The notes under the pieces were generated by a model, which searched no databases, was not told the DNA's origin, and worked only from the letters and a program-made list of their open reading frames with translations. The position numbers and the translations under genes are program-made. 45,577 nucleotides of DNA, taken from Actinomycetota bacterium. Lineage in GTDB: Bacteria > Actinomycetota > Acidimicrobiia > Acidimicrobiales > VFJN01. Below are positions 16,051-23,353 of the stretch, one piece after another. Location: positions 1-45,577 of the forward strand of contig VFJN01000010.1 in NCBI GenBank assembly GCA_009886035.1, written 5' to 3'. Every line of letters starts with the position of its first letter. Position 1 is the stretch's first letter.

Positions 16051-17237
16051 AGGTCGATTCGGGCGAGCCAGAGCCCCGGTGCGTCAACTTCGGGGGGGGT
16101 GGGTAGATGGCTGGCGTCGGTCCAGAGGCGGCGGAGACCGGCCTCGCCACTCCGCTCAAGGACCCCGCTCACGAACGCGGCGCCGCGGTCGTAGGTGGGC
16201 TGGGTTAGTTCGAGGCCGAACAGCCGCTCCACGAAGCGGTCGGGTTCGGCGGCTTCCACTCGACGTCTGCGGGTGGCCTCACTGATCATCCCGTAGTTGG
16301 TGACGAGGCGAGTGCCCACCACATCCACCACGTGATCGACCACTCCGACGACCACCGCAACGTGGGCCTCCAGCGCGGGCCGCATGGCTTGTTGGGCCGG
16401 CGAGGTGATGGCGCCGAGGATCACTTCGGGGGAGCCGAAGACTTCCTGGAGGTGGTTCATAGATTCCGGGTTGGTGAGGTCGATAGACCCGAGCTGGTCC
16501 TCGATCGCCCCGGCATCGTTACGAAAGGAAGATACGTAGCTGGTGAGTAGGTCGTTCATCCGGTCGCGGATGTGGGGTACGCCGAACACGGTGTGGTGAG
16601 CGATCTCGTGCACGCAGGTCAGGAGTCGGATCTCCTCGGGGTTGATGCTCCATTCGGCGGCAAAGGCATCGAGGTTGGGGGCCAACAGGTGCAACTCGTC
16701 GGCCGCCGTCCCGATGATCGGGCGCGGGATCGGCAGGTCGTACTGGCCAAAAGAGCGCTGAGCGAGGTGGCCCACCATGGAGCCGGCGGTCATCGCCAGC
16801 ATCATTGGCTGGAGCATCTGAAGCAGGCCGGCGAGCGGGTCGGGGGGTCCGTCCTCCGATGGGGTGTCGATCTCGGCGGTGGGGGATGGGCTGAGGGCAT
16901 CGGCGAGGCGCTCCGCCAGCGGTCGATAGGCGTCCAGGGTGGCCTGTACCCAGGTGGTGCGGTTTACGGGGAGGACGGAAACCGACCGTCCGTTCACCGA
17001 GGTGGGTAGTTCCAATACCTGCGCCACGTTGAGTTCGGCCACCCGGGCGAGTTGCTCGATGCCGATGCGCTCGATCGGGTCCACGTTGGCTTCGCTTTGG
17101 CCGTCGGTGGCCACGTTCACCGCCAGATTGCGGGCATTGTCCCAGGCGCTGGCACCCTGCTGCCCGAGCATCCGGGCGATGTCGCCGAAGAGCGGAATTC
17201 CTTCGAAGGGATTCCCGAATGGACCCTGATCACTCAC
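16047..17237 (-). CDS. Zinc-dependent metalloprotease-like protein (DUF2342, F420-associated type)
   Basis: 396 residues. The N-terminus GNPFEGIPLFGDIARMLGQQG is typical of this actinobacterial family. The zincin motif H210-E-I-A-H214 sits in CVHEIAHHTVFGVP. The family is annotated as a zinc-dependent metalloprotease or 'coenzyme F420 biosynthesis associated' protein, from its distribution and not from known chemistry. A Gln/Met-rich middle segment (LLQMLQPMMLAMTAGSMVGHLAQ) may be amphipathic or membrane-adjacent. GTG 17235-17237 was chosen from family N-termini and from the TACGAT 6 nt upstream; longer frames lack protein character. Start-to-start distance to the divergent epimerase gene is only 18 bp. 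Confidence 0.85.
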   Translation of the reverse strand: MSDQGPFGNPFEGIPLFGDIARMLGQQGASAWDNARNLAVNVATDGQSEANVDPIERIGIEQLARVAELNVAQVLELPTSVNGRSVSVLPVNRTTWVQATLDAYRPLAERLADALSPSPTAEIDTPSEDGPPDPLAGLLQMLQPMMLAMTAGSMVGHLAQRSFGQYDLPIPRPIIGTAADELHLLAPNLDAFAAEWSINPEEIRLLTCVHEIAHHTVFGVPHIRDRMNDLLTSYVSSFRNDAGAIEDQLGSIDLTNPESMNHLQEVFGSPEVILGAITSPAQQAMRPALEAHVAVVVGVVDHVVDVVGTRLVTNYGMISEATRRRRVEAAEPDRFVERLFGLELTQPTYDRGAAFVSGVLERSGEAGLRRLWTDASHLPTPPEVDAPGLWLARIDL

Positions 17238-17243
17238 GAGGGC

Positions 17244-17249
17244 ATCGTA
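17244..17249 (-). promoter_or_regulatory. -10 hexamer for the zincin gene
   Basis: On the minus strand TACGAT ends 6 nt before GTG 17237. It lies within the 18-bp gap and directly before the plus-strand ATG at 17256, so the two divergent genes must share or interleave promoter DNA. Confidence 0.5.
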
Positions 17250-17255
17250 GAGCAC

Positions 17256-18323
17256 ATGGCCCTTGATGTATCGCGCGGCGGATCCACCGTTCTCATCACC
17301 GGCGCCGCCAGCGCGCTGGGCCGACGCGTCGTCGCCCTCGTGGCGGCCGATGCGGATGTGGAGCGGGTACTTGCTCTGGATCAACGTCCCCTCGCCGATG
17401 TGCCCGCCCGGGTGGAGTCCCATGTGGTGGCCCTAGAGCAAGCCGATCTCAAGCGCCTGGCCCACGACGTCACCGTGATTATTCATCTCGCCCAGGCCAC
17501 CGGAGCCGTTGCGGCCTCAGCTGGGGTGGCCGGTGACGGCGCGTTAGCGCGGCTCGTACTGGAGGCCGCCAGTGCGGTGGGAGCCGAGCATGTGGTCCTG
17601 CTCTCGAGTGCCACTGCCTACGGCGCCTGGGCTAATAACCCGGTGCCGCTCACCGAGGAGGCGCCGCTGCGTCCGAACCCGGGACTGTGGTCGGCGTTCG
17701 AGAAGGCTGAAGTGGAGCGAGCGGCGGGTGAGTGGCGTGACGACCATCCCGGGGTCACCGTCAGCCTCTTGCGGCCCACCGTGACCGTCTGCGCGCAGGG
17801 TAACGGCTGGTTGGCCCGGGCCCTGGCGCGGTCTTCAGTGTTGCCGGTGGTGGAGAACGAGCCGCCCGCGCAGTTCCTCGACGTGGCCGATCTGGCCTCG
17901 GCGGTGGACCTGGCGCGTCGGGCTCGCCTCAACGGTCCGCTCAATGTGGCCCCTGATGGATGGATCGATGGCGACACGGTGCGGGCATTGGCCGGCGGCG
18001 GGTTTCGCCTGCGGGCGCCGGAGCGGTTGGCGGTGCGCTGGGCGGGGCTTTGTTGGCGTTGGGGCCTCGGGGCCACCCCGCCGGAACTCTTGCCCTTCAC
18101 AGCTCATCCCTGGGTGGTGGCCAACGATCGCCTCAAGGCGGAGGGATGGGTACCCATGTCTTCCAACGAGGAGGCCTATGTGGCGGCCCATGAGCCCGGA
18201 CGCTGGGCCGCCCTGAGTGCGACTCGCCGCCGAGAGGTGGCTCTGGCGGCCGGCGGCGTGGTGCTGCTGGCCAAAGCGATGGGTATCGCCGCCATGGTCC
18301 GACGGCGTCGACGGCGTCGCTAG
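17256..18323 (+). CDS. NAD-dependent epimerase/dehydratase-like (extended SDR) protein
   Basis: 355 residues. The Rossmann nucleotide-binding motif is TGAASALG (15-22), followed by the acidic residue after strand two (VLALDQRPL) typical of NAD-binding forms. The active-site region has VVLLSSATAYGAW and FEKAEVE in place of the canonical YxxxK: the Tyr position appears to be taken by Phe, so catalysis is doubtful. The C-terminal part includes LRPTVTVC and a substrate-domain-like region, ending in a basic helix (MVRRRRRRR) after a hydrophobic stretch (VALAAGGVVLLAKAMGIAAMV), possibly a membrane anchor. Stop overlaps the convergent trypsin-like gene by 4 nt (CTAG). Confidence 0.78.
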   Translation: MALDVSRGGSTVLITGAASALGRRVVALVAADADVERVLALDQRPLADVPARVESHVVALEQADLKRLAHDVTVIIHLAQATGAVAASAGVAGDGALARLVLEAASAVGAEHVVLLSSATAYGAWANNPVPLTEEAPLRPNPGLWSAFEKAEVERAAGEWRDDHPGVTVSLLRPTVTVCAQGNGWLARALARSSVLPVVENEPPAQFLDVADLASAVDLARRARLNGPLNVAPDGWIDGDTVRALAGGGFRLRAPERLAVRWAGLCWRWGLGATPPELLPFTAHPWVVANDRLKAEGWVPMSSNEEAYVAAHEPGRWAALSATRRREVALAAGGVVLLAKAMGIAAMVRRRRRRR

Positions 18324-19534
18324 CGGCCCCCCCAGGGTTGTTCGCCCAAGATGACGGTGGTGTCGCGGTGTTCGCCGTCGCGCCAGTAGCCCACGGCGAT
18401 CTGGTCGCCCGGGTGGTGATCGCGAACCGTCATCACGATCGAAGAAGCTGATTCCACTGGTTCGCCGTCGATTTCGGTGATGGTGTCATCGGCGGTGAGG
18501 CCGGCGAGGGCGGCCGGACTTTCGGCCCGCACACCGACAATCTCGGCGCCGCCCTGAAGCGCCAGGGTCTGCGGGAAAGTGGCGCGGACGTCGGTGCACT
18601 CGATGCCGAGCCATCCGTGGCTGGCGTGGCCGTTGGTAATGAGTTGCTCGGCTACTCGCCACACGAGGTTGATGGGGGTGGCGAACGCGAACCCGGTGGC
18701 ATCGACGGCGCCGATCGGAGCGATGATGCCGATGACCGATCCGTTGGCATCAACGAGGGCTCCGCCACTCCCCGTCTCGCCTAGGGGGGTATCGGTTTGG
18801 ATCATCCCGTGGAGCAACTCCTCCCCGGCAGGGACACTGCGCTCGACGGCGCTGATTACCCCCGACGACACCAACGGGGCACTTCCGCCCTTGAGGGGGG
18901 AACCAATGGCGACGCTGGCGGCTCCGACCACGAGATCGGTGGATGATCCGAGGACGGCCACGGGGAGGTCGTTGGCGGCGATCTGAACAACGGCCACGTC
19001 GGTGAAGGGGTCGCGGCCCCGTACCCGGCCCTCGAAGCGGCGTCCGTCGGCGAGGACCACCTCGATGGCTTCGGCGTCGTTGATCAGTTCGGCGCTGGTG
19101 ACCAGCATCCCGTCGCTGCGAAAAATCACGGCGGTGCCCCTGATCGAGCCTCCCGGTTGGGTGAGCACGAGATGGGCCAAGGCGGGAGCGATGCGCTCGG
19201 CCACGACGGTGACGCCCCGGTCATCGCGTAACAGGGGCGAGGACACCACCGGGCTGACCGCCACGTTCTCCACCACGACGCGATCCACGACGTCGCGAGA
19301 GAAGGTGCCGGTGATGGCGAGGACACCAAGGGTGAGGGCGACCCCGGTCACCCCCGCCACCAGAGCCGTGGACCAGATCACTCGACGCCGGGTGGGAGCC
19401 GGCCCCGACGCAGGGGTGGCCGGGCCCGGCCCGCCGCCACCGGCGGTCTCCGAAGGATGGCGCCACAGGCGGTCCTCGGGGGGCAGGGGGGGATCGAAGC
19501 CGCGGTCGTCATCGGCGTCGTCTTGGGGCGGCAT
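18320..19534 (-). CDS. Trypsin-fold PDZ protein with degenerate triad (probable pseudoprotease)
   Basis: 404 residues: acidic/proline-rich cytoplasmic N-terminus, a membrane helix (about 70-92: STALVAGVTGVALTLGVLAITG), an S1C-type protease fold and a PDZ domain (about 315-395). By alignment with the HtrA at 4806, the catalytic His is replaced by Glu (E149 in LVTSAELIND against LTNAHVIGG). D179 (FTDVAVVQI) and S256 (TGSGGALV) remain. Loss of the general base should abolish ordinary proteolysis, so it may act as a binding or regulatory paralogue. ATG 19532-19534 lies 7 nt after a TACCGT hexamer. It is divergent from moaE (60 bp). Confidence 0.85.
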   Translation of the reverse strand: MPPQDDADDDRGFDPPLPPEDRLWRHPSETAGGGGPGPATPASGPAPTRRRVIWSTALVAGVTGVALTLGVLAITGTFSRDVVDRVVVENVAVSPVVSSPLLRDDRGVTVVAERIAPALAHLVLTQPGGSIRGTAVIFRSDGMLVTSAELINDAEAIEVVLADGRRFEGRVRGRDPFTDVAVVQIAANDLPVAVLGSSTDLVVGAASVAIGSPLKGGSAPLVSSGVISAVERSVPAGEELLHGMIQTDTPLGETGSGGALVDANGSVIGIIAPIGAVDATGFAFATPINLVWRVAEQLITNGHASHGWLGIECTDVRATFPQTLALQGGAEIVGVRAESPAALAGLTADDTITEIDGEPVESASSIVMTVRDHHPGDQIAVGYWRDGEHRDTTVILGEQPWGGR

Positions 19535-19541
19535 GACCGAA

Positions 19542-19547
19542 ACGGTA
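19542..19547 (-). promoter_or_regulatory. -10 hexamer for the trypsin-fold gene
   Basis: Minus-strand TACCGT, 7 nt, then ATG 19534. No ribosome-binding site is visible. Confidence 0.5.
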
Positions 19548-19581
19548 CCGGTGCCCTGCACCGAGGGGGCCGCGGGCCATC

Positions 19582-19587
19582 TACAGT
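19582..19587 (+). promoter_or_regulatory. -10 hexamer for moaE
   Basis: TACAGT, 7 nt, then ATG 19595. The GGGAGGG in the spacer could also serve as a ribosome site if transcription starts further upstream. Confidence 0.45.
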
Positions 19588-19594
19588 GGGAGGG

Positions 19595-20074
19595 ATGGAT
19601 CGCTTCCGCGCCCCTGCGCCCGCAGTGGGGGATGATTGGGTTGCTCTTTCCGAGGAGGATCTGCCGGTGGCCGAGGCCGCCGCGTGGGTTCGGCGCCCCC
19701 ATTGTGGGGCGGTGGTCACCTTTACCGGCACCGCCCGGGATCACTCACCGGGGCGAGGGGGTGTGCACCGTCTTGACTACGAGGCTTATGAGGAACAGGC
19801 CGTGATTCGGATGGCGGCCGTCCTCGATGATCTGCGGCGTCGGTGGCCGGCCGTGGGGCGAGTGGCGTTGCTGCACCGCACCGGGTCCCTGGCGGTGAGC
19901 GACGCCGCGGTGGTGGTAGCCGTGTCGGCTCCGCACCGCGTCGAGGCCTTTGCGGCGGCTCACTTTGCCATCGACGAACTCAAGCGCACTGTTCCCATCT
20001 GGAAGCGGGAGGCGTGGGCCGACGGTGAGAGTTGGGGCCTCGATTCCCAGGGGTTCACGGAGGTGCGGCCGTGA
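19595..20074 (+). CDS. moaE: Molybdopterin synthase catalytic subunit MoaE
   Basis: 159 residues. The family marks are the PHCGAVVTFTGTARDHSPGR strand-loop, LDYEAYEEQA, LLHRTGSLAVSDAAVVVAVSAPHR and the catalytic pair K130 and K137 in LKRTVPIWKREAW, spaced as in characterised MoaE (two lysines seven apart). It transfers sulfur from MoaD thiocarboxylate to precursor Z to make molybdopterin. A ~25-residue N-terminal extension precedes the domain. No other moa gene is adjacent; instead it is translationally coupled to a one-TM micro-protein and then mreB. Confidence 0.93.
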   Translation: MDRFRAPAPAVGDDWVALSEEDLPVAEAAAWVRRPHCGAVVTFTGTARDHSPGRGGVHRLDYEAYEEQAVIRMAAVLDDLRRRWPAVGRVALLHRTGSLAVSDAAVVVAVSAPHRVEAFAAAHFAIDELKRTVPIWKREAWADGESWGLDSQGFTEVRP

Positions 20075-20277
20075 ACGCGCTCGTGTTCCTTTCCATCGCG
20101 GTGGTGTTGTCTGGGGTGGGTTTCTTTGTGCTGTGGCTGCAGCATCGTTCACCGAAAACGATGAGCTCGGGCATCGAGGCGTTTCAACGGGAAATGGATG
20201 CCCTCGCCCCCCCGGGTGATGCTCCACCTCCTCTGCGACGCACGGCGCGGCCAGAACGTCTCGACGAGGAGGCCTGA
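20071..20277 (+). CDS. Small single-pass membrane protein between moaE and mreB
   Basis: 68 residues. An N-terminal membrane helix (NALVFLSIAVVLSGVGFFVLWL, about 2-23) is followed by a charged cytoplasmic tail containing SGIEAFQREMDALAPP and ending RPERLDEEA. GTG 20071 overlaps the moaE stop (GTGA), and mreB starts 3 bp after its stop, so the three genes are coupled. Position beside mreB suggests a membrane role in envelope or cell-shape work, but this is only inference; I recognise no named family. Confidence 0.75.
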   Translation: MNALVFLSIAVVLSGVGFFVLWLQHRSPKTMSSGIEAFQREMDALAPPGDAPPPLRRTARPERLDEEA

Positions 20278-20280
20278 GCG

Positions 20281-21285
20281 ATGACGCGCGATCTCGCCAT
20301 CGATCTCGGGACGGCCAACACCCTCGTCTACGAGCGGGGGCGCGGGATCGTCCTGAATGAACCCACCGTGATTGCCCTGAATGAACACACCCAAGAAGTG
20401 CTGGCCATGGGGCAGGAGGCCTGGAAGATGATCGGCCGCACGCCGGGCCACATCGTGGCCGTGCGTCCGCTGCGTCAGGGGGCCATCACCGATTTTGAGA
20501 TCACGCAGCGGATGATTCGGCTCTTGCTGCATCGGGTGGGGGTGAGTCGTTTCAACCGCCCGCGGGTGGTGATCTGTGTGCCCTCGGCCATCACGGAGGT
20601 GGAACGACGAGCGGTGACCGAGGCGGCTCGCCGGGCGGGGGCGGCGGAGGCCCACCTCATCGAGCAGCCGATGGCGGCGGCGATCGGTGCGGGCATGCCG
20701 ATTCACGAGCCGGTGGCCAACATGGTGGTGGATGTGGGGGGTGGAACCTCGGAGACGGCGCTCATCTCCCTCGGGGGGGTCGTGGCCCTCAAGGCGGTGC
20801 GGGTGGGCAGCTTCGACATCGACGCCGCTATCACTCAGTTCATTCGCCGCGAGTATGGGATCGCCGTGGGGGAGCGCACGGCCGAGGAGATCAAGGTGGC
20901 CATCGGTTCGGCGTGGCCGGTACGCGACGAAGTGAACGCAGAGGTCCGAGGTCGGGATCTCACGAGCGGTTTGCCCAAGACGATCATCCTGTCCCCGGAA
21001 GAGGTGCGATGGGCTATCGAGGAGCCGGTATCGGCCATCGTGGAATCGGTGGTGTCCTGCCTCGGTATGAGCCCCCCTGATCTGGCCCAAGACCTGATTC
21101 TCGATGGTCTGAAGTTGGTTGGAGGGGGCGGAATGTTGGCGGGATTGGATCAGCGTCTGGCCAACGAGACCGAGGTGCCGGTGCATCTCGTAGATGCGCC
21201 GCTGGAGTGCGTGGTGCTCGGTGCGGGCAGTTGTATCGAGTCCTACGACCTCCTCAAAGACATGTTCATGGGGAGCAATCGATAG
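20281..21285 (+). CDS. mreB: Rod-shape determining actin homologue MreB/Mbl
   Basis: 334 residues, full length for MreB. Phosphate-1 motif DLGTANTLVY, connect-1 region EQPMAAAIGAG, phosphate-2 VVDVGGGTSETALISLGG, and adenosine motif LVGGGGMLAGLD are all present. MreB filaments under the membrane guide lateral wall synthesis. The gene is unusual in lacking mreC, mreD, rodA or a penicillin-binding protein next to it and lying behind moaE. The N-terminus lacks the usual membrane-binding extension, beginning directly at MTRDLAIDLG. Confidence 0.95.
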   Translation: MTRDLAIDLGTANTLVYERGRGIVLNEPTVIALNEHTQEVLAMGQEAWKMIGRTPGHIVAVRPLRQGAITDFEITQRMIRLLLHRVGVSRFNRPRVVICVPSAITEVERRAVTEAARRAGAAEAHLIEQPMAAAIGAGMPIHEPVANMVVDVGGGTSETALISLGGVVALKAVRVGSFDIDAAITQFIRREYGIAVGERTAEEIKVAIGSAWPVRDEVNAEVRGRDLTSGLPKTIILSPEEVRWAIEEPVSAIVESVVSCLGMSPPDLAQDLILDGLKLVGGGGMLAGLDQRLANETEVPVHLVDAPLECVVLGAGSCIESYDLLKDMFMGSNR

Positions 21286-21328
21286 AGCCAAGGGGGATCT
21301 GGCTTCGACCGCTTCCTCCTGCGCCCTC

Positions 21329-21334
21329 TACCGT
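21329..21334 (+). promoter_or_regulatory. -10 hexamer for bioB
   Basis: TACCGT, 8 nt, then GTG 21343. No Shine-Dalgarno sequence precedes this start, so a leaderless GTG message is likely. Confidence 0.45.
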
Positions 21335-21342
21335 GATCTCTT

Positions 21343-22353
21343 GTGGATACCTCTTCGCCCCGCTCGATGATCGCTCGTGCCTCGACCGCGCTGCTCGATG
21401 AGCGGCGGCAGCTGACCTCCGCCGAACTGGCCGACCTCGCCGGGGTGCCCGATGAGAGCGTGCCGGCGCTGGCGGCGCTGGCCCATGAGGTGCGCTTGTC
21501 CTGGTGCGGGCCAGAGGTGGAGGTGGAAGGCATCCTGTCGGCCAAGACCGGTGGCTGCCCGGAGGACTGTCACTTCTGTTCGCAGTCGGCTCAGTTCGAC
21601 ACGGTGGTGCAGGCCATGCCGTTCCTGGATCGCGATGAGGTGATGGCGGCGGCCAAGGAGACGGCGGCCATCGGCGCGTCGGAGTTCTGTCTGGTGTTGG
21701 CGGTGCGCGGGCCCGACGAAAAGACGATGCAGCGGCTGGAGGAACTGGTACCCGCCGTGCGGGAGGAGACCGGGCTCAACGTGGCTGTTTCCGCCGGCAT
21801 CCTCACCAAGGCCCAGGCTGTGCGCCTGGCCAAGGCCGGCACGCATCGGTACAACCACAATCTGGAGACGGCGCGTTCGTTTTTTCCGAACGTGGTCACC
21901 ACCCATGCCTGGGAGGAGCGCTTCGACACCTGTCGTCTCGTGCGCGAGCAAGGGATGGAACTGTGTTGCGGCGCGCTGTTGGGTATGGGCGAGTCGGTGG
22001 CTCAGCGTCTCGAACTACTGGATCAGTTGCGGGAGGTGGAGCCGGCCGAGGTGCCGCTGAACTTCCTCAATCCGCGACCGGGAACGCCACTGATGATTCG
22101 GAAACTGGTGGAGCCGCTCGAAGCAATTCGTTGGATCGCGCTGTTCCGCCTGGCGCTTCCTTCGGTGATCTTGCGTTACGCCGGCGGCCGTGAGGTCACC
22201 CTGCGAGAATTGCAAGCGCTTGGCCTGACCGCTGGGATCAACGCGCTGATCGTGGGAAACTACCTCACCACATTGGGTCGCTCTCCCGAGGAAGATCTGC
22301 AGATGTTGTCTGACCTGCGCATGCCGATCGGCGTGCTGTCCAAGGCCATCTGA
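21343..22353 (+). CDS. bioB: Biotin synthase BioB
   Basis: 336 residues, radical SAM enzyme that inserts sulfur into dethiobiotin. The [4Fe-4S]/SAM motif is C72-PED-C76-HF-C79, followed by SQSAQF. Downstream cysteines in [13 protein letters not shown] and [12 protein letters not shown], and the [10 protein letters not shown] segment, fit the auxiliary-cluster and substrate site of BioB. The first ~50 residues, before the barrel, are a short helical domain. The neighbouring gene starts 3 bp after the stop and encodes a probable dedicated partner protein (BsaP). No other biotin genes are nearby. Confidence 0.95.
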   Translation: MDTSSPRSMIARASTALLDERRQLTSAELADLAGVPDESVPALAALAHEVRLSWCGPEVEVEGILSAKTGGCPEDCHFCSQSAQFDTVVQAMPFLDRDEVMAAAKETAAIGASEFCLVLAVRGPDEKTMQRLEELVPAVREETGLNVAVSAGILTKAQAVRLAKAGTHRYNHNLETARSFFPNVVTTHAWEERFDTCRLVREQGMELCCGALLGMGESVAQRLELLDQLREVEPAEVPLNFLNPRPGTPLMIRKLVEPLEAIRWIALFRLALPSVILRYAGGREVTLRELQALGLTAGINALIVGNYLTTLGRSPEEDLQMLSDLRMPIGVLSKAI

Positions 22354-22356
22354 GCG

Positions 22357-22542
22357 GTGCCCACCGCGGGCGCCGCCCATTGCTGCGGCTGTGGTCGCCT
22401 ATCAGCGGAGTGCCCGGGGTGTGGACCCGCCCTCGACCCGCCTCGATTTTGTGAGGGATGTGGGAAGCGGCTCACCGTGCAGGTAACTCCAGGGGGTTTC
22501 TCGGCTCGTTGCAACCGATGCGGCGCGTCGCTTAGTCGCTGA
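22357..22542 (+). CDS. bsaP: Biotin synthase auxiliary protein BsaP-like
   Basis: 61 residues with nine cysteines (9, 10, 12, 19, 22, 32, 35, 52, 55). The segment [19 protein letters not shown] followed by ARCNRCG matches what I recall of actinobacterial BsaP, a small protein that mycobacterial-type biotin synthases need for turnover. The location 3 bp after bioB is the expected context. The paired Cys suggest an iron-sulfur or zinc site; in this family a cluster role in re-supplying BioB is the leading idea. GTG start. The 3' end overlaps the convergent HEAT-repeat gene by 11 bp. Not verified by search. Confidence 0.8.
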   Translation: MPTAGAAHCCGCGRLSAECPGCGPALDPPRFCEGCGKRLTVQVTPGGFSARCNRCGASLSR

Positions 22543-23134
22543 GGTCCTCGGCGGCTTGCCGAACCTGCCAATCCCGGTCGTGGCGTGCGTGTTCGAGGGC
22601 GGCGTCCACGGCCTCGCCCTCGAAGGACGCCAAGGCCAGCACGGCCCGCCGGCGCACCGTGGCTTTGTCGCCCGTGGCCGTCAGTATGGCCGCCAGCCCG
22701 GCGTGATCGCCGATGGCCCCGAGGGCGGCGACCGCGGCTTCCCGTACCAGCGAATCATCGTGAGTGGTGGTGAGCAGGGCCAGCACGGCCACGATCCCCG
22801 CCTCGGGGGGTTGGCGCTCCCCGCTGGCCCAGGCCGCCACCTCGACCACGGTGGCATCGGCTCCGCTCAGGGTGTGGAGGAGCGACGGTGCTTGATCCCC
22901 GGGGAGCAGGGCCACTGCCTCACACGCCCGGCGAGCCACGGTGGCTTCCGTGTCCCCGAGGGCGGCTTCGAGATCGTCGCGGTGCAGGGCGCCCATGCGC
23001 TCGAGGGCGCCGATAGCGCTGGAGCGCACGCCGGGGTTGGGATGGATTAGGCCCGGACGGGCGGTGGCTTCGTCGCCGTCGTGTCCGGCGAGGACGACGG
23101 CGCGGCGAGCGTCGACGGCGGCGGGATCGGTCAT
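22532..23134 (-). CDS. HEAT-repeat protein
   Basis: 200 residues made of roughly six ~30-residue alpha-helical repeats with the alternating pattern seen in HEAT/PBS-lyase-like proteins, for example [37 protein letters not shown] and [17 protein letters not shown], ending [14 protein letters not shown]. These form a scaffold for protein contacts; no catalytic residues are apparent. ATG 23132-23134 overlaps the TGA of a small upstream frame in an ATGA, hinting at coupling. Role unknown; adjacency to bioB/bsaP may be accidental since it is on the other strand. Confidence 0.8.
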   Translation of the reverse strand: MTDPAAVDARRAVVLAGHDGDEATARPGLIHPNPGVRSSAIGALERMGALHRDDLEAALGDTEATVARRACEAVALLPGDQAPSLLHTLSGADATVVEVAAWASGERQPPEAGIVAVLALLTTTHDDSLVREAAVAALGAIGDHAGLAAILTATGDKATVRRRAVLALASFEGEAVDAALEHARHDRDWQVRQAAEDLSD

Positions 23135-23295
23135 AACGGCTCGTGGCTGGGCGTTGGGATGGGGACCAGCTCGGCGGGGCCGCCGATGCCCGCGAGTTCG
23201 CTGCCCACCGCCGCCCGGCGTGCCCCGGGGCGGGCGCGTCGCCTCCCGGGAGGGCGGCGGGGATCCCCGCCGAGCGCCGCTCCGGTGTCCTTCAG
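23131..23295 (-). CDS. Possible 54-residue coupled micro-protein with CTG start
   Basis: A minus-strand frame begins CTG-AAG-GAC (KDTGAALGGDP...) exactly 8 nt after a perfect AGGAGG (plus-strand 23304-23309) and ends in a TGA that overlaps the HEAT gene start as ATGA. Both signals are those of a translated, coupled gene. The product is Arg/Pro-rich in the middle (RRPPGRRRARPGARR) and ends [14 protein letters not shown]. There is no ATG/GTG/TTG in a suitable place. It could instead be a leader that only serves to couple translation, or a chance frame. Occupies most of the 219-bp gap before the PDZ-S16 gene. Confidence 0.3.
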   Translation of the reverse strand: MKDTGAALGGDPRRPPGRRRARPGARRAAVGSELAGIGGPAELVPIPTPSHEPL

Positions 23296-23353
23296 GGTGA
23301 CTTCCTCCTGCCCGCGACTTGAGATGCGACCCAACAAGGACCACGCTGGACCG

